Shown here: positions 44,490 through 51,951 of the stretch, one piece after another
Numbering within the stretch: position 1 is the stretch's first letter
How the letters are laid out: each line of letters opens with the position of its first letter
NCBI RefSeq assembly: GCF_022095675.1
Contig: NZ_JAHYSG010000065.1
Location: forward strand, 1-64,000
Reading direction: 5' to 3'
Length of the DNA: 64,000 bases
Origin: Dactylosporangium sp. AC04546
GTDB lineage: Bacteria > Actinomycetota > Actinomycetes > Mycobacteriales > Micromonosporaceae
Program-made: the position numbers and the translations under genes
The notes under the pieces: generated by a model
Databases searched by the model: none
Told to the model about the DNA's origin: nothing
Seen by the model: only the letters and a program-made list of their open reading frames with translations

Positions 44490-44871
44490 CGTCGGTGGCC
44501 ACCAGCTCGACCTCGAAGCCGTCGCGGTCCTCGAGATAGCCGGCGCAGTGCTCCGGGCCGCCCGCGAACGGGTGCTTGTCGGCGAAGAGCAGCCGCCAGC
44601 CGTGCGCGGGCGCCTCCGCGACGAGCGCGTCGAGCCTGGGGCGATCGGCAACCCAGAACGCCAGGTGGTTCAGGCCTGGGCGCATGCGGTCGTGCGCGTC
44701 GGCCGAGAGCGCGGGTGAGCGCTCCAGGACGACGTACGTGGGGCCGTGCCGCCAGCTGCGGCCGGCGGGCCAGTCCTGGAACGGCTCGTAGCCCAGCTCG
44801 GTCAGCAGCCAGCCCCAGGACGCGACGGCACGCTCCAGGTCGGGCACCCAGAGCTCGACGTGGTGCAGCAC
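44452..44871 (-). CDS. VOC/glyoxalase-fold protein
   Basis: LHHVELWVPDLERAVASWGWLL at the start and GYLEDRDGFEVELVA near the end are the two halves of a vicinal-oxygen-chelate domain, with metal ligands likely His4, His67-region (LNHLAFWVAD) and Glu in FEVEL. 139 aa. Dioxygenase, isomerase and antibiotic-binding functions are all known for such proteins. Its 3' end overlaps the HTH-glycosidase gene by 38 bp; it follows the Sua5-like gene by 6 bp. Confidence 0.85.
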   Translation of the reverse strand: MLHHVELWVPDLERAVASWGWLLTELGYEPFQDWPAGRSWRHGPTYVVLERSPALSADAHDRMRPGLNHLAFWVADRPRLDALVAEAPAHGWRLLFADKHPFAGGPEHCAGYLEDRDGFEVELVATDVTRRSGSAPAPQ

Positions 44872-44877
44872 CGCCCG

Positions 44878-45495
44878 CTACTCGAAGCGGGCCGGGTCGC
44901 CGGCGCCCACGCGCAGGATCTCCGGCTCGTCGCCGGACAGGTCGACGACGGTGGTGGGCTCCACGCCGCACTCGCCGTCGACGACCGCGTCGACCTGATG
45001 GTCGAGCAGCTCCTTGATCTCCCAGCCCTGGGTCATCGGCTCGTCCTGGCCGGGCAGCATCAGCGTGCTCGACAGCAGGGGCTCGCCCAGCTCGGCGAGC
45101 AGCGCCTGGGTGACCGTGTGCTGCGGGATCCGGACCCCGACGGTGCGCTTCTTGGGGTGCAACAGCCGCCGTGGCACCTCGGGGCTGGCCGGCAGGATGA
45201 ACGTGTAGCTGCCCGGCGTGGACGCCTTCACCAGGCGGAACACCGAGTTGCTGATCTGCACGAACTGGCCCATCTGGGCGAAGTCCGCGCACATGAGGGT
45301 GAAGTGGTGCCGGTCGTCCAGCTTGCGGATGTCCCGGATGCGATCCAGCCCGGGCCGGCTGCCCAGCTGGCAGCCGAGCGCGTAGCAGGAGTCCGTCGGG
45401 TAGGCGATCAGCCCGTCGTCCCGCAGCAGCGCGACGATCTGCTGCAGCAGCCGCGACTGGGGGTTGTCGGGGTGAACGTCGAGGTACCTGGCCAC
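44878..45495 (-). CDS. Sua5/YciO/YrdC-family protein (YciO-like)
   Basis: LIAYPTDSCYALGCQLGS, KLDDRHHFTLMCADFAQ and SYTFILPASPEVPRRLLHPKKRTVGVRIP are the Sua5/YrdC domain motifs; the overall form is that of YciO. YrdC/Sua5 makes threonylcarbamoyl-AMP for tRNA t6A; YciO is a related enzyme of less certain role. No Sua5 C-terminal domain is present. 205 aa. Divergent from the SnoaL-like gene 28 bp away. Confidence 0.87.
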   Translation of the reverse strand: MARYLDVHPDNPQSRLLQQIVALLRDDGLIAYPTDSCYALGCQLGSRPGLDRIRDIRKLDDRHHFTLMCADFAQMGQFVQISNSVFRLVKASTPGSYTFILPASPEVPRRLLHPKKRTVGVRIPQHTVTQALLAELGEPLLSSTLMLPGQDEPMTQGWEIKELLDHQVDAVVDGECGVEPTTVVDLSGDEPEILRVGAGDPARFE

Positions 45496-45523
45496 CGCAC
45501 CAGCCTACGTGTAGGAATAGCCC

Positions 45524-45877
45524 ATGACGGATCTGGAGGCGGTGACCCAGTGGGTGGACGGCTACGTCCGCGCCTGGAACAGCAACGACCCGGTGGAGAT
45601 CGGCGACCTGTTCGCCGAGGACGCGGCCTACTACACGGCGCCGTTCCAGGACCCGTGGCGCGGCCGGGAGGCGATCGTGGCCGGCTGGCTCGCCCACCGC
45701 GACCGGCCGGGCGAGGCGTCGTTCGCCTGGTTCCCGATGATCGTCGGCCCGGACCTGAGCATCGTGCAGGGCACGACGGTGTACCCCACCGAGACCTACA
45801 GCAACCTGTGGCTGATCCGGCTGGACGGGGTCGGGCAGTGCCGCGAGTTCACCGAGTGGTGGATGCCGCACTCGTGA
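45524..45877 (+). CDS. SnoaL/NTF2-like protein
   Basis: A 117-residue NTF2-fold protein: AVTQWVDGYVRAWNSNDPVEIGDLFAEDAAYYTAPF and WRGREAIVAGWLAHRD, ending in a beta strand REFTEWWMPHS. Such cone-shaped domains bind small hydrophobic ligands. Function unknown. The 3' end overlaps the convergent membrane protein gene by 29 bp. Confidence 0.83.
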   Translation: MTDLEAVTQWVDGYVRAWNSNDPVEIGDLFAEDAAYYTAPFQDPWRGREAIVAGWLAHRDRPGEASFAWFPMIVGPDLSIVQGTTVYPTETYSNLWLIRLDGVGQCREFTEWWMPHS

Positions 45878-46553
45878 CCGCGTGGTCCGGCCCGCGCAGC
45901 CGGAGCCACACGATGAGCACGTAGGCGAGCAGCAGCGCCAGCGCCGCGATCCGGAACGCGGCGAACGCCACCGACGCGCTGTTCGCGTCCAGTACCGCGG
46001 CGCTGAACGCGGCCCGGTCGGACGGATCGGGCAGGTCGTGGCGCATGTCGATGAGCACGAAGACCAGCAGCGGGACGAGCGCGACCCGCCAGGCCAGGTA
46101 CGTCCAGTGGCGCAGGATCACCCGCCGGTCGTGACCGAGCCGGCCGGCCACCCGCCCGATCGTGCTGATCCAGAGGATGAGCACGATGAGGAACGCCCAG
46201 AGCCCGGTGCGCAGGCCCTCCCCCAGCTCGTGGACGAGCTCGAACACCCGGTCGGCGTCGGGGCCGTCGAGCGCGTCGGGATCGTCCGGGTAGCGGGCGA
46301 CGAGCGCGCTCTCCCGCCGCAGCGCGACGATCTGCACGACCAGCGTCGCCATGTGCCCGACGGTCGCCACGACGAGCAGCCAGGTGAACGCCTGCCACCA
46401 CCACGGCGAGCGCTGCGCCGGCGGGGGTCCTTCGACGAGCGCCGCGACGGCCGCGGCCGACGGCACCCCACCGTGCGTCACACAGAGCGGACCGTCCGTG
46501 CCCAGTGGGGCCGGGTATCCAGTAGCTCCGCACCGCACGCATGGGTTCGCCAC
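45849..46553 (-). CDS. DUF4328-like membrane protein with N-terminal Cys motif
   Basis: An N-terminal zinc-ribbon-like half (CVRCGATGYPAPLG...LCVTHGG) is followed by four membrane helices with WISTIGRVAGRLGHDRRVILRHWTYLAWRVALVP between them, the loop typical of DUF4328 proteins. 234 aa. Function unknown. Confidence 0.7.
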   Translation of the reverse strand: MANPCVRCGATGYPAPLGTDGPLCVTHGGVPSAAAVAALVEGPPPAQRSPWWWQAFTWLLVVATVGHMATLVVQIVALRRESALVARYPDDPDALDGPDADRVFELVHELGEGLRTGLWAFLIVLILWISTIGRVAGRLGHDRRVILRHWTYLAWRVALVPLLVFVLIDMRHDLPDPSDRAAFSAAVLDANSASVAFAAFRIAALALLLAYVLIVWLRLRGPDHAVTSAASTTR

Positions 46554-46621
46554 AAGCTCGGCAGCCTAGCCCACGTTCCCGCCCACCGCCCGCCCCCGAA
46601 CGGCCAGTTCGACCCGTTCAC

Positions 46622-46681
46622 GCAACCAGTGGTTGCACATTGCCCGGCGGGCGTTGTAGGTTTTGCGCAACCGAAGGTTGC
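46622..46681. promoter_or_regulatory. twin operator/promoter of the SRPBCC gene
   Basis: Two perfect inverted repeats, GCAACC-AGT-GGTTGC (46622-46636) and GCAACC-GAA-GGTTGC (46667-46681), lie 45 bp apart centre to centre. Between them TTGCAC (46633-46638) and TAGGTT (46657-46662) are 18 bp apart and form a plausible promoter, so the -35 lies in the first repeat and the start of transcription in the second. GAAGGAG at 46687 is the ribosome site. A dimeric repressor binding both would shut the promoter. Confidence 0.65.
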
Positions 46682-46700
46682 ATAACGAAGGAGTCAGAAC

Positions 46701-47144
46701 ATGGTCGACATCCTGCATCGGGTCGGTTGCGTCGCCCCGCTGGACGACGTGTACCGGGCGGTGACGACGATCGAGGGGCTCGCCGGGTGGTGGACCACGG
46801 ACACGGTCGGCAAGAGCGAGGTCGGAGGACAGCTGGCGTTCCGCTTCGGGGAGGCCGGCGGCTTCGACATGGAGATCCTGGACCTCGACCCGGCGGGCCA
46901 CGTGCGCTGGCGGGTCACCGACGGTCCGGCGGAGTGGATCGGCACCGAGATCGACTGGCGCCTGGAGCGGCGCGGCGAGTACACGATCGTGCTGTTCAAG
47001 CACGAGGGCTGGCGTGAGCCGGTCGAGTTCATGCACCACTGCAGCACCAGGTGGGCGACGTTCCTGCTGAGCCTGAAGGAGCTGACCGAGCAGGGCCGCG
47101 GCCGCCCGTACCCGGAGCAGGTCGACATCAGCGACTGGACGTGA
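46701..47144 (+). CDS. SRPBCC domain protein
   Basis: 147 residues: DILHRVGCVAPLDDVYRAVTTIEGLAGWWTTD, GGQLAFRFGEAGGFDMEI and a C-terminal helix FMHHCSTRWATFLLSLKEL, a typical AHSA1/SRPBCC protein. Unlike the two other such genes in the window it has no ArsR gene beside it; its operators suggest that the repressor is encoded elsewhere. Confidence 0.87.
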   Translation: MVDILHRVGCVAPLDDVYRAVTTIEGLAGWWTTDTVGKSEVGGQLAFRFGEAGGFDMEILDLDPAGHVRWRVTDGPAEWIGTEIDWRLERRGEYTIVLFKHEGWREPVEFMHHCSTRWATFLLSLKELTEQGRGRPYPEQVDISDWT

Positions 47145-47160
47145 CCGACGGGCGCGTCGC

Positions 47161-48684
47161 TCAGTAGCCCTTCCACTCCTCCCGGGCGTACTGCAGAATC
47201 CGCGGGTCCATGAGGGTCGACGGCGGGACGTCCACGCGGCGGCGGTCGGCCGGGAAGACCTGAGCGGCGCGCAGCACGTCCGGGTCCAGGAAGCGCAGCG
47301 GGGCGGGCGGGTCCACGCTCATCGCGGGCGGGTTCGGCGACGCCGAGGCCAGGAAGAAGCCCCAGTCGCCGAACGACGGCACGTCCACGTGGTACGGGAC
47401 CGTCGCGAAGCCCGCCTCCGCGAGCGACGCGCCCACACACCAGTAGGAGCGCTGGGCGAAGTACGGCGAGCCGGACTGCACGACGATCCGGCCGCCGGGC
47501 GCCAGCGCCTTGCGCACCATCGCGTAGAACTCGACCGAGTACAGCTTCGCGGTGGCGGTCTCGTCCGGGTCGGGCATGTCCACGATGATCGCGTCGAACT
47601 GGGGCGTCTCGTCCCGCAGCCACGCGAACGCGTCCGTGTTCAGCAGGCGTACCCGGGGGTCAGCGAACGCATCGGCGTTGAGCTTGTGCAGACGGGGGTC
47701 GGTGCGGGCGAGATCGATGACGGCCGGGTCCAGCTCAACCTCGGTGACGGTGGCGACGTCGGGGTACTTCAACACCTCCCGCAGCGCCAACCCGTCACCG
47801 CCGCCGAGGATGAGCACGGACCGCCGGGGGCCGGCGAGCACCGGGTGCACCAGGGCCTCGTGGTAGCGGTACTCGTCGCGCGAGGCGAACTGGAGATCGC
47901 CGTTGAGGAACAGCCGCACGTCGGACCCGTCCAGCGACTGGGTCAGGACGATCTCCTGGTACCGGCTGTGGGTGGCGAAGACGACCGGGTCGGCGTACAG
48001 CTCCTGGCGGGCGGTCACCTCGAAGCGCTGCGACAGCGCGAACGACGCCCCGAGCACGGCCAGCACCGCGAGCGCGGCGGCGCTCAGCGACACCGTCGAG
48101 CGGCGCACCAGGTCGCGGCGGAACACGGTGAACACGACGAGCAGGCCGACGACCGCGTTCACCACGCCGACGACGAGCGCGCCGCGCAGCTGGCCGAAGA
48201 CCGGCAGCAGCAGGAACGGGAACGCCAGGCCGCCCAGCAGGGCGCCGATGTAGTCGGCGGCGAACAGGTCGGCGACGGCGCTGCCGGCGTCCTGCTGCCG
48301 GATGCGCTGCAGCAGGACCATGAGCAGCGGAATCTCGGCGCCGATGAGCATGCCGAGCAGCAGCGCCATGGCGACCAGCGCCGGGGCGTACAGGTCCAGC
48401 CAGGCGAACGCGGCGTACAGCACGAGCACCGACAGGCCGCCGAACAGGGCCAGCAGCAGCTCGATCGCGGCGAACGCGACGAGGGCGTGCTTCTGCAGCG
48501 GCTTCGCGGCGAGCGCGCCGATGCCCATCGCGAAGACCATCACGCCGAGCACGATCGACGCCTGCGCGGCGGTGTCGCCGATGAGGTAGCTGCCGAGGGC
48601 GACCAGGGCGAGCTCGTACACCAGGCCGCAGGCCGCGCACACGAACACCGCCAGCAGGACCGCCGTCCGCCGGAACCGCGTCAC
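47161..48684 (-). CDS. membrane-bound spermidine synthase-like aminopropyltransferase
   Basis: The N-terminal 220 residues form about seven membrane helices (LLAVFVCAACGLVYELALVALGS and following), the C-terminal 280 a spermidine synthase fold: YQEIVLT, LFLNGDLQFASRDEYRYHEALVHP, LILGGGDGLALREVLKY and DAIIVDMPDPD. It may transfer an aminopropyl group from decarboxylated SAM to an amine at the membrane. Last gene of a six-gene operon; its GTG start overlaps the previous stop. 507 aa. Confidence 0.88.
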   Translation of the reverse strand: MTRFRRTAVLLAVFVCAACGLVYELALVALGSYLIGDTAAQASIVLGVMVFAMGIGALAAKPLQKHALVAFAAIELLLALFGGLSVLVLYAAFAWLDLYAPALVAMALLLGMLIGAEIPLLMVLLQRIRQQDAGSAVADLFAADYIGALLGGLAFPFLLLPVFGQLRGALVVGVVNAVVGLLVVFTVFRRDLVRRSTVSLSAAALAVLAVLGASFALSQRFEVTARQELYADPVVFATHSRYQEIVLTQSLDGSDVRLFLNGDLQFASRDEYRYHEALVHPVLAGPRRSVLILGGGDGLALREVLKYPDVATVTEVELDPAVIDLARTDPRLHKLNADAFADPRVRLLNTDAFAWLRDETPQFDAIIVDMPDPDETATAKLYSVEFYAMVRKALAPGGRIVVQSGSPYFAQRSYWCVGASLAEAGFATVPYHVDVPSFGDWGFFLASASPNPPAMSVDPPAPLRFLDPDVLRAAQVFPADRRRVDVPPSTLMDPRILQYAREEWKGY

Positions 48685-49853
48685 GGCTGCGGCGCCTGCG
48701 GTTTCGGTGGCGTCTCCCCGGCGGCTTCGGTCGCGGTGGCGTCGGTCGCCACGATCGCCACGGTCGGCGCGTCGTCCGCTGCGGCCCATGCCGGCGCAGC
48801 CTCAGTCGAAGCCTCCGCGCCCGCGCCCGCCGCGCCCGTAGCCGCCGCAGTCGTTCCCGCCGCGGCCGAAGCCGCCGCGTCCGTTCCCGCCGCAACCGTT
48901 CCCGCCGCAACCGTTCCCGCCGCGTCCGTGGAAGTGGAAGCCGACGCGGCCTCGGCCACGGTCTGGGCGGCGGCTGCCTGCGCCGCCGCGGCCTGGGCCG
49001 ACGCCGCCTTGGCCCGCTGGGCCGCCGCCGCGCTCGATCCGCGCTTGCGGGGCGGACCGCCCTTGCCCGGCCGGGCCGCCTTCCCGGTCGGCGCCACCTT
49101 CGCGGCGGCGGCCGGCGTCGTCTTGGCGGCCGGCGTGGCGAACGGGTCGGTCTCCTCGCCGCGCTTGAACCGCCGCGACGAGCGGATCCCGAAGATCAGC
49201 GTGACCAGCGCCCCGAGCAGCAGCACGCTCGACACGAGCACCAGCACCCAGCGGTCGCGCCAGAAGTCGCTGCCGGTGCTCGGCAGCGGCGCCACGGAGC
49301 CGGTCGCGGTGGGCTCCGGCACGGCGCCGCTCACGATGCCGGCCTGCTGCGCGATGAGCGGCAAAGCCTCGGCCGCGCCGAGGATCGCCTGGCTCGGGTC
49401 GTCGAGTAGCTGCTTGGTCCCGACGCCGACCTGGTCGAGCGCCGCGCTGTCGAGGCGCGTCGGAGCGTCGACGTTGGTGACGAACGTGTAGTACGCGTAG
49501 TCCTCGGAGTCGCTGCTGTCCGAGTAGTAGTAATACGTCCCGCGGACCACGATGTACTTCGCGCAGCTCGTCGGGTCCTCGTTGGCGCGCTTGCCGGCGC
49601 CGAGGTTGGAGCCGGCGCTGATCTCGGTCGACGAGGCGTAGAGCTGCCAGCCGTAGCACACGCCGTGGGCCTTCGCGGCCCGGTCGAGGCCGGCGACCAC
49701 GGAGGCCGCGTCGATGCTCGACGGCGGCGTCACCGCCTCGTCGTCGCCCGACGAGGAGAAGAACGCGGCCACGCAGATGCCGACGACGACCACGCCGACC
49801 ACCCAGACGGCGTTGATGACCTTGCTGTTGTCGGTCTTCGCGGCGGCAGCCAT
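48681..49853 (-). CDS. two-TM protein with Ala-rich C-terminal tail (operon protein)
   Basis: Residues 12-32 are a membrane helix, 33-175 an extracytoplasmic domain with two cysteines (AHGVCYGWQL, TSCAKYIVV) and a Tyr/Ser-rich stretch GTYYYYSDSSDSEDYAYYTF, then a second membrane helix (VLVLVSSVLLLGALVTLIFG). The last 160 residues are almost only Ala, Thr, Gly, Pro and Lys, probably disordered. No family recognised. TGATG coupling to the DUF350 gene upstream and GTGA to the aminopropyltransferase downstream tie it to the operon. Confidence 0.75.
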   Translation of the reverse strand: MAAAAKTDNSKVINAVWVVGVVVVGICVAAFFSSSGDDEAVTPPSSIDAASVVAGLDRAAKAHGVCYGWQLYASSTEISAGSNLGAGKRANEDPTSCAKYIVVRGTYYYYSDSSDSEDYAYYTFVTNVDAPTRLDSAALDQVGVGTKQLLDDPSQAILGAAEALPLIAQQAGIVSGAVPEPTATGSVAPLPSTGSDFWRDRWVLVLVSSVLLLGALVTLIFGIRSSRRFKRGEETDPFATPAAKTTPAAAAKVAPTGKAARPGKGGPPRKRGSSAAAAQRAKAASAQAAAAQAAAAQTVAEAASASTSTDAAGTVAAGTVAAGTDAAASAAAGTTAAATGAAGAGAEASTEAAPAWAAADDAPTVAIVATDATATEAAGETPPKPQAPQP

Positions 49854-50275
49854 CAGAGGATCGCCGCGGCGATGATGGCACCGACGGCCAGGTGGACGGC
49901 GGCGGTGATCCACACGGCCGGATGGGACTCCGGGTGGACCAGCAGCGCGCCGAGCTTCCCGGGCGTGGCCATGTCGACGACGATGAACGCGACGGTCATC
50001 ACCAGCAGGCCGACCAGCCCGTAGCCGACCGTGGAGGCGATGCCCTTCACGAAGTCGCCGTCGCTGGCCACGATCGCGGTCACGGTGATCGCGCCGACGG
50101 CGACCAGGTTCGATGCCAGCAGGATCGCCGCGTTGGCGTTGCGGTCGGTCCAGATGAGCTGGCGCAGCGAGCCGGGCGTCGCGACGTCGACGAGCACCGC
50201 ACCGATGGCCATGAGCACGATGCCGATCGCGGCGTAGCCGAGGGTGATCGCGAGGTCGGTGACGAGTTCGAGCAT
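49853..50275 (-). CDS. DUF350 membrane protein
   Basis: Two repeats of a two-helix unit: TLGYAAIGIVLMAIGAVLVDVATPG and TVGYGLVGLLVMTVAFIVVDMATPG, each ending in the D-xATPG signature of DUF350. 140 aa, four membrane helices. The E. coli relative YjfL lies in an operon with a glutathionylspermidine synthetase-like enzyme, so association with polyamine-type enzymes is a recurring theme. Confidence 0.9.
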   Translation of the reverse strand: MLELVTDLAITLGYAAIGIVLMAIGAVLVDVATPGSLRQLIWTDRNANAAILLASNLVAVGAITVTAIVASDGDFVKGIASTVGYGLVGLLVMTVAFIVVDMATPGKLGALLVHPESHPAVWITAAVHLAVGAIIAAAIL

Positions 50276-50280
50276 GTCGA

Positions 50281-50709
50281 CTACTTTCCGCTGCCGGGGC
50301 CGCCACCGCGGCCGCTGTTGCCGTCGCCGCGCCCGACCCAGCCGCTCCCGCCGACGGTGCCGGCGTAGCGGCTGTACGACGTGCGCAGAGCCTCGACCAG
50401 GATCAGCGTCCCGGTGCCGTTCGGCTTCAGGACGACGGAGTCCTTGGAGTACCGCAGGTAGATCCCGGTCGCGTCGGCGTACTGCCCGGCGGGCGACCAG
50501 GCGCCCGTGATCTCGTTGGCGACGCGCGTCGGGGACTTGCCGCTGGTGTACGCGCGGGCGTCCGTGCCGATGTCGCGGGTGGTCGCCCGCTGGTAGTGGT
50601 TCGACACGTACGCGCGCGGCGAGAAGCTGCCGGAGAACACCGTGATGCCGCCGATGAGCAGGCCCACGGCGCCCAGGCAGGCCGCCATGACGTACCAGAT
50701 CCGTCTCAC
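50281..50709 (-). CDS. DUF4247 membrane-anchored protein
   Basis: One N-terminal membrane helix (WYVMAACLGAVGLLIGGITVF), then the DUF4247 region: FSPRAYVSNHYQRATTRDIGTDARAYTSGKSP, IYLRYSKDSVVL and a Gly/Arg/Ser-rich tail. 142 aa, extracytoplasmic domain. Its GTG start overlaps the stop of the DUF2617 gene. Confidence 0.87.
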   Translation of the reverse strand: MRRIWYVMAACLGAVGLLIGGITVFSGSFSPRAYVSNHYQRATTRDIGTDARAYTSGKSPTRVANEITGAWSPAGQYADATGIYLRYSKDSVVLKPNGTGTLILVEALRTSYSRYAGTVGGSGWVGRGDGNSGRGGGPGSGK

Positions 50710-51188
50710 GCTGACGTCACCACCGTCTCCGTCGTCACGAGCTCCCCGGTCTGCGGGTAGGCGTGGGCCGTCCACCAGGCGGCGCCGCCCGGCACGGCCC
50801 GCGCGGCGAGCACGGTCAGCGCGTCGCGGGCCCCCGGGAAGGCACCGGCGAGCGCGTGCGCCTCGTCCTCGGCCCGGCGGCGCAGATCCGCGCACGCACT
50901 CGCGAAGTCACCGGCGTCAAGCGTGCAGACCGAGGCGCTGAAGGTGTACCCGGGGCGCGCGAACGACGCGGGCAGGCCGGCCGGCAGCGCGGGCAGGCAG
51001 GCGACCGTCTCGTCGACGTCGCGGAACCGCACCTGGTGCGACGCGCCGAGCAGCCGCAGCACGACCGCCTCGCCGCCCGGCAGCGGCACGGTCAGCGTGC
51101 GCAGCGCGGGCTGCGGCGGCAGGCCGAGCGCGAAGCGCAGGTCGGCCGCGGTCGTGTCGATGTACGGCGTGTCGAGCGTGACGAGCAC
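50706..51188 (-). CDS. DUF2617 protein
   Basis: 160 residues, cytoplasmic. VTLDTPYIDTTAADLRFALGLPP at the start, RLLGASHQVRFRD in the middle and RRRAEDEAHALAGAFPGARDALTVLAARA near the end follow the DUF2617 pattern. Function unknown; the family is encoded almost always beside DUF4178/DUF4247/DUF350 genes in actinobacteria, as far as I recall. Starts at GTG 51188, one base after the DUF4178 stop. Confidence 0.85.
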   Translation of the reverse strand: MLVTLDTPYIDTTAADLRFALGLPPQPALRTLTVPLPGGEAVVLRLLGASHQVRFRDVDETVACLPALPAGLPASFARPGYTFSASVCTLDAGDFASACADLRRRAEDEAHALAGAFPGARDALTVLAARAVPGGAAWWTAHAYPQTGELVTTETVVTSA

Positions 51189-51189
51189 G

Positions 51190-51807
51190 TCAGCCGCCCT
51201 GCGCCCACACGCGGACCTCCGAGCGCAGCAGCGTCTCGCCCCGGCCGACCTCCCACTTGTCGGCCTCGCCCGGGCCGGCGTAGGACTCGAACGACAGCAG
51301 CGCGCCGTCGCTCGACTCGTAGTCCGCGTACTTCGCGGTGCCCGTGGCCGCCAGCCCGGTGGTACCACTGGAGGCGAATTTGGCTTTTCCGGACTCGTCC
51401 TTCGAGTAGCGCCGGCCGTCGAAGTCGATGGTCGCCGGGCCCGGCGTCACGGTCGCCGAGGGCACCTCGTGCCACAGCGACAGCTCCAGGTCGGGGTCTT
51501 CCTCGACGCTCAGCCACACCTTGCGGCCGCCGGTCGAGTCGTCGAGCAGGTGCTCTGCCCAGCCCCACGACTGCTCCGTGTAGTGCAGGGTGCCACGCAC
51601 CGTGTACGTCGTGCCGCGAATCTCGACGAGGTCGCCCGCCTTGAGTTTGCGGGGGTCGCCGCGCAGCACGTCCTCGCCGGCGTCGCGGAACGGGTCCTGC
51701 GGTCCCGCCGGTGCGGGCGCCGCCGGTTTGCGGTTGCGCAGCAGCACGACGACGAGCACCGCGACGACGGCGAGCAGCACGACGACGAGGATTACCAGGC
51801 CGGTCAC
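51190..51807 (-). CDS. DUF4178 membrane-anchored protein
   Basis: N-terminal membrane helix (VILVVVLLAVVAVLVVVLL), Pro/Ala linker, then one DUF4178 domain: LKAGDLVEIRGTTYTVRGTLHYTEQSWGWAEHLLDD and KVWLSVEEDPDLELSLWHEV. 205 aa. First gene of the operon, with a GAGGA ribosome site before GTG 51807. The beta-rich domain may bind a modified peptide or lipid; that is inference. Confidence 0.87.
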   Translation of the reverse strand: MTGLVILVVVLLAVVAVLVVVLLRNRKPAAPAPAGPQDPFRDAGEDVLRGDPRKLKAGDLVEIRGTTYTVRGTLHYTEQSWGWAEHLLDDSTGGRKVWLSVEEDPDLELSLWHEVPSATVTPGPATIDFDGRRYSKDESGKAKFASSGTTGLAATGTAKYADYESSDGALLSFESYAGPGEADKWEVGRGETLLRSEVRVWAQGG

Positions 51808-51951
51808 AGGGGGTCCTCACAGGCTCGGGAGATCCAATCTGGCCGCCGAGGGTAGCAAGCCCGCGCACGTTCATGGCAGAGCCGCGCGGGATTCGGTCAG
51901 GTTTCGGGCAACGGCGGTCCGTTCCGAGCGCCGGATGCCTAGGTTTGATCA

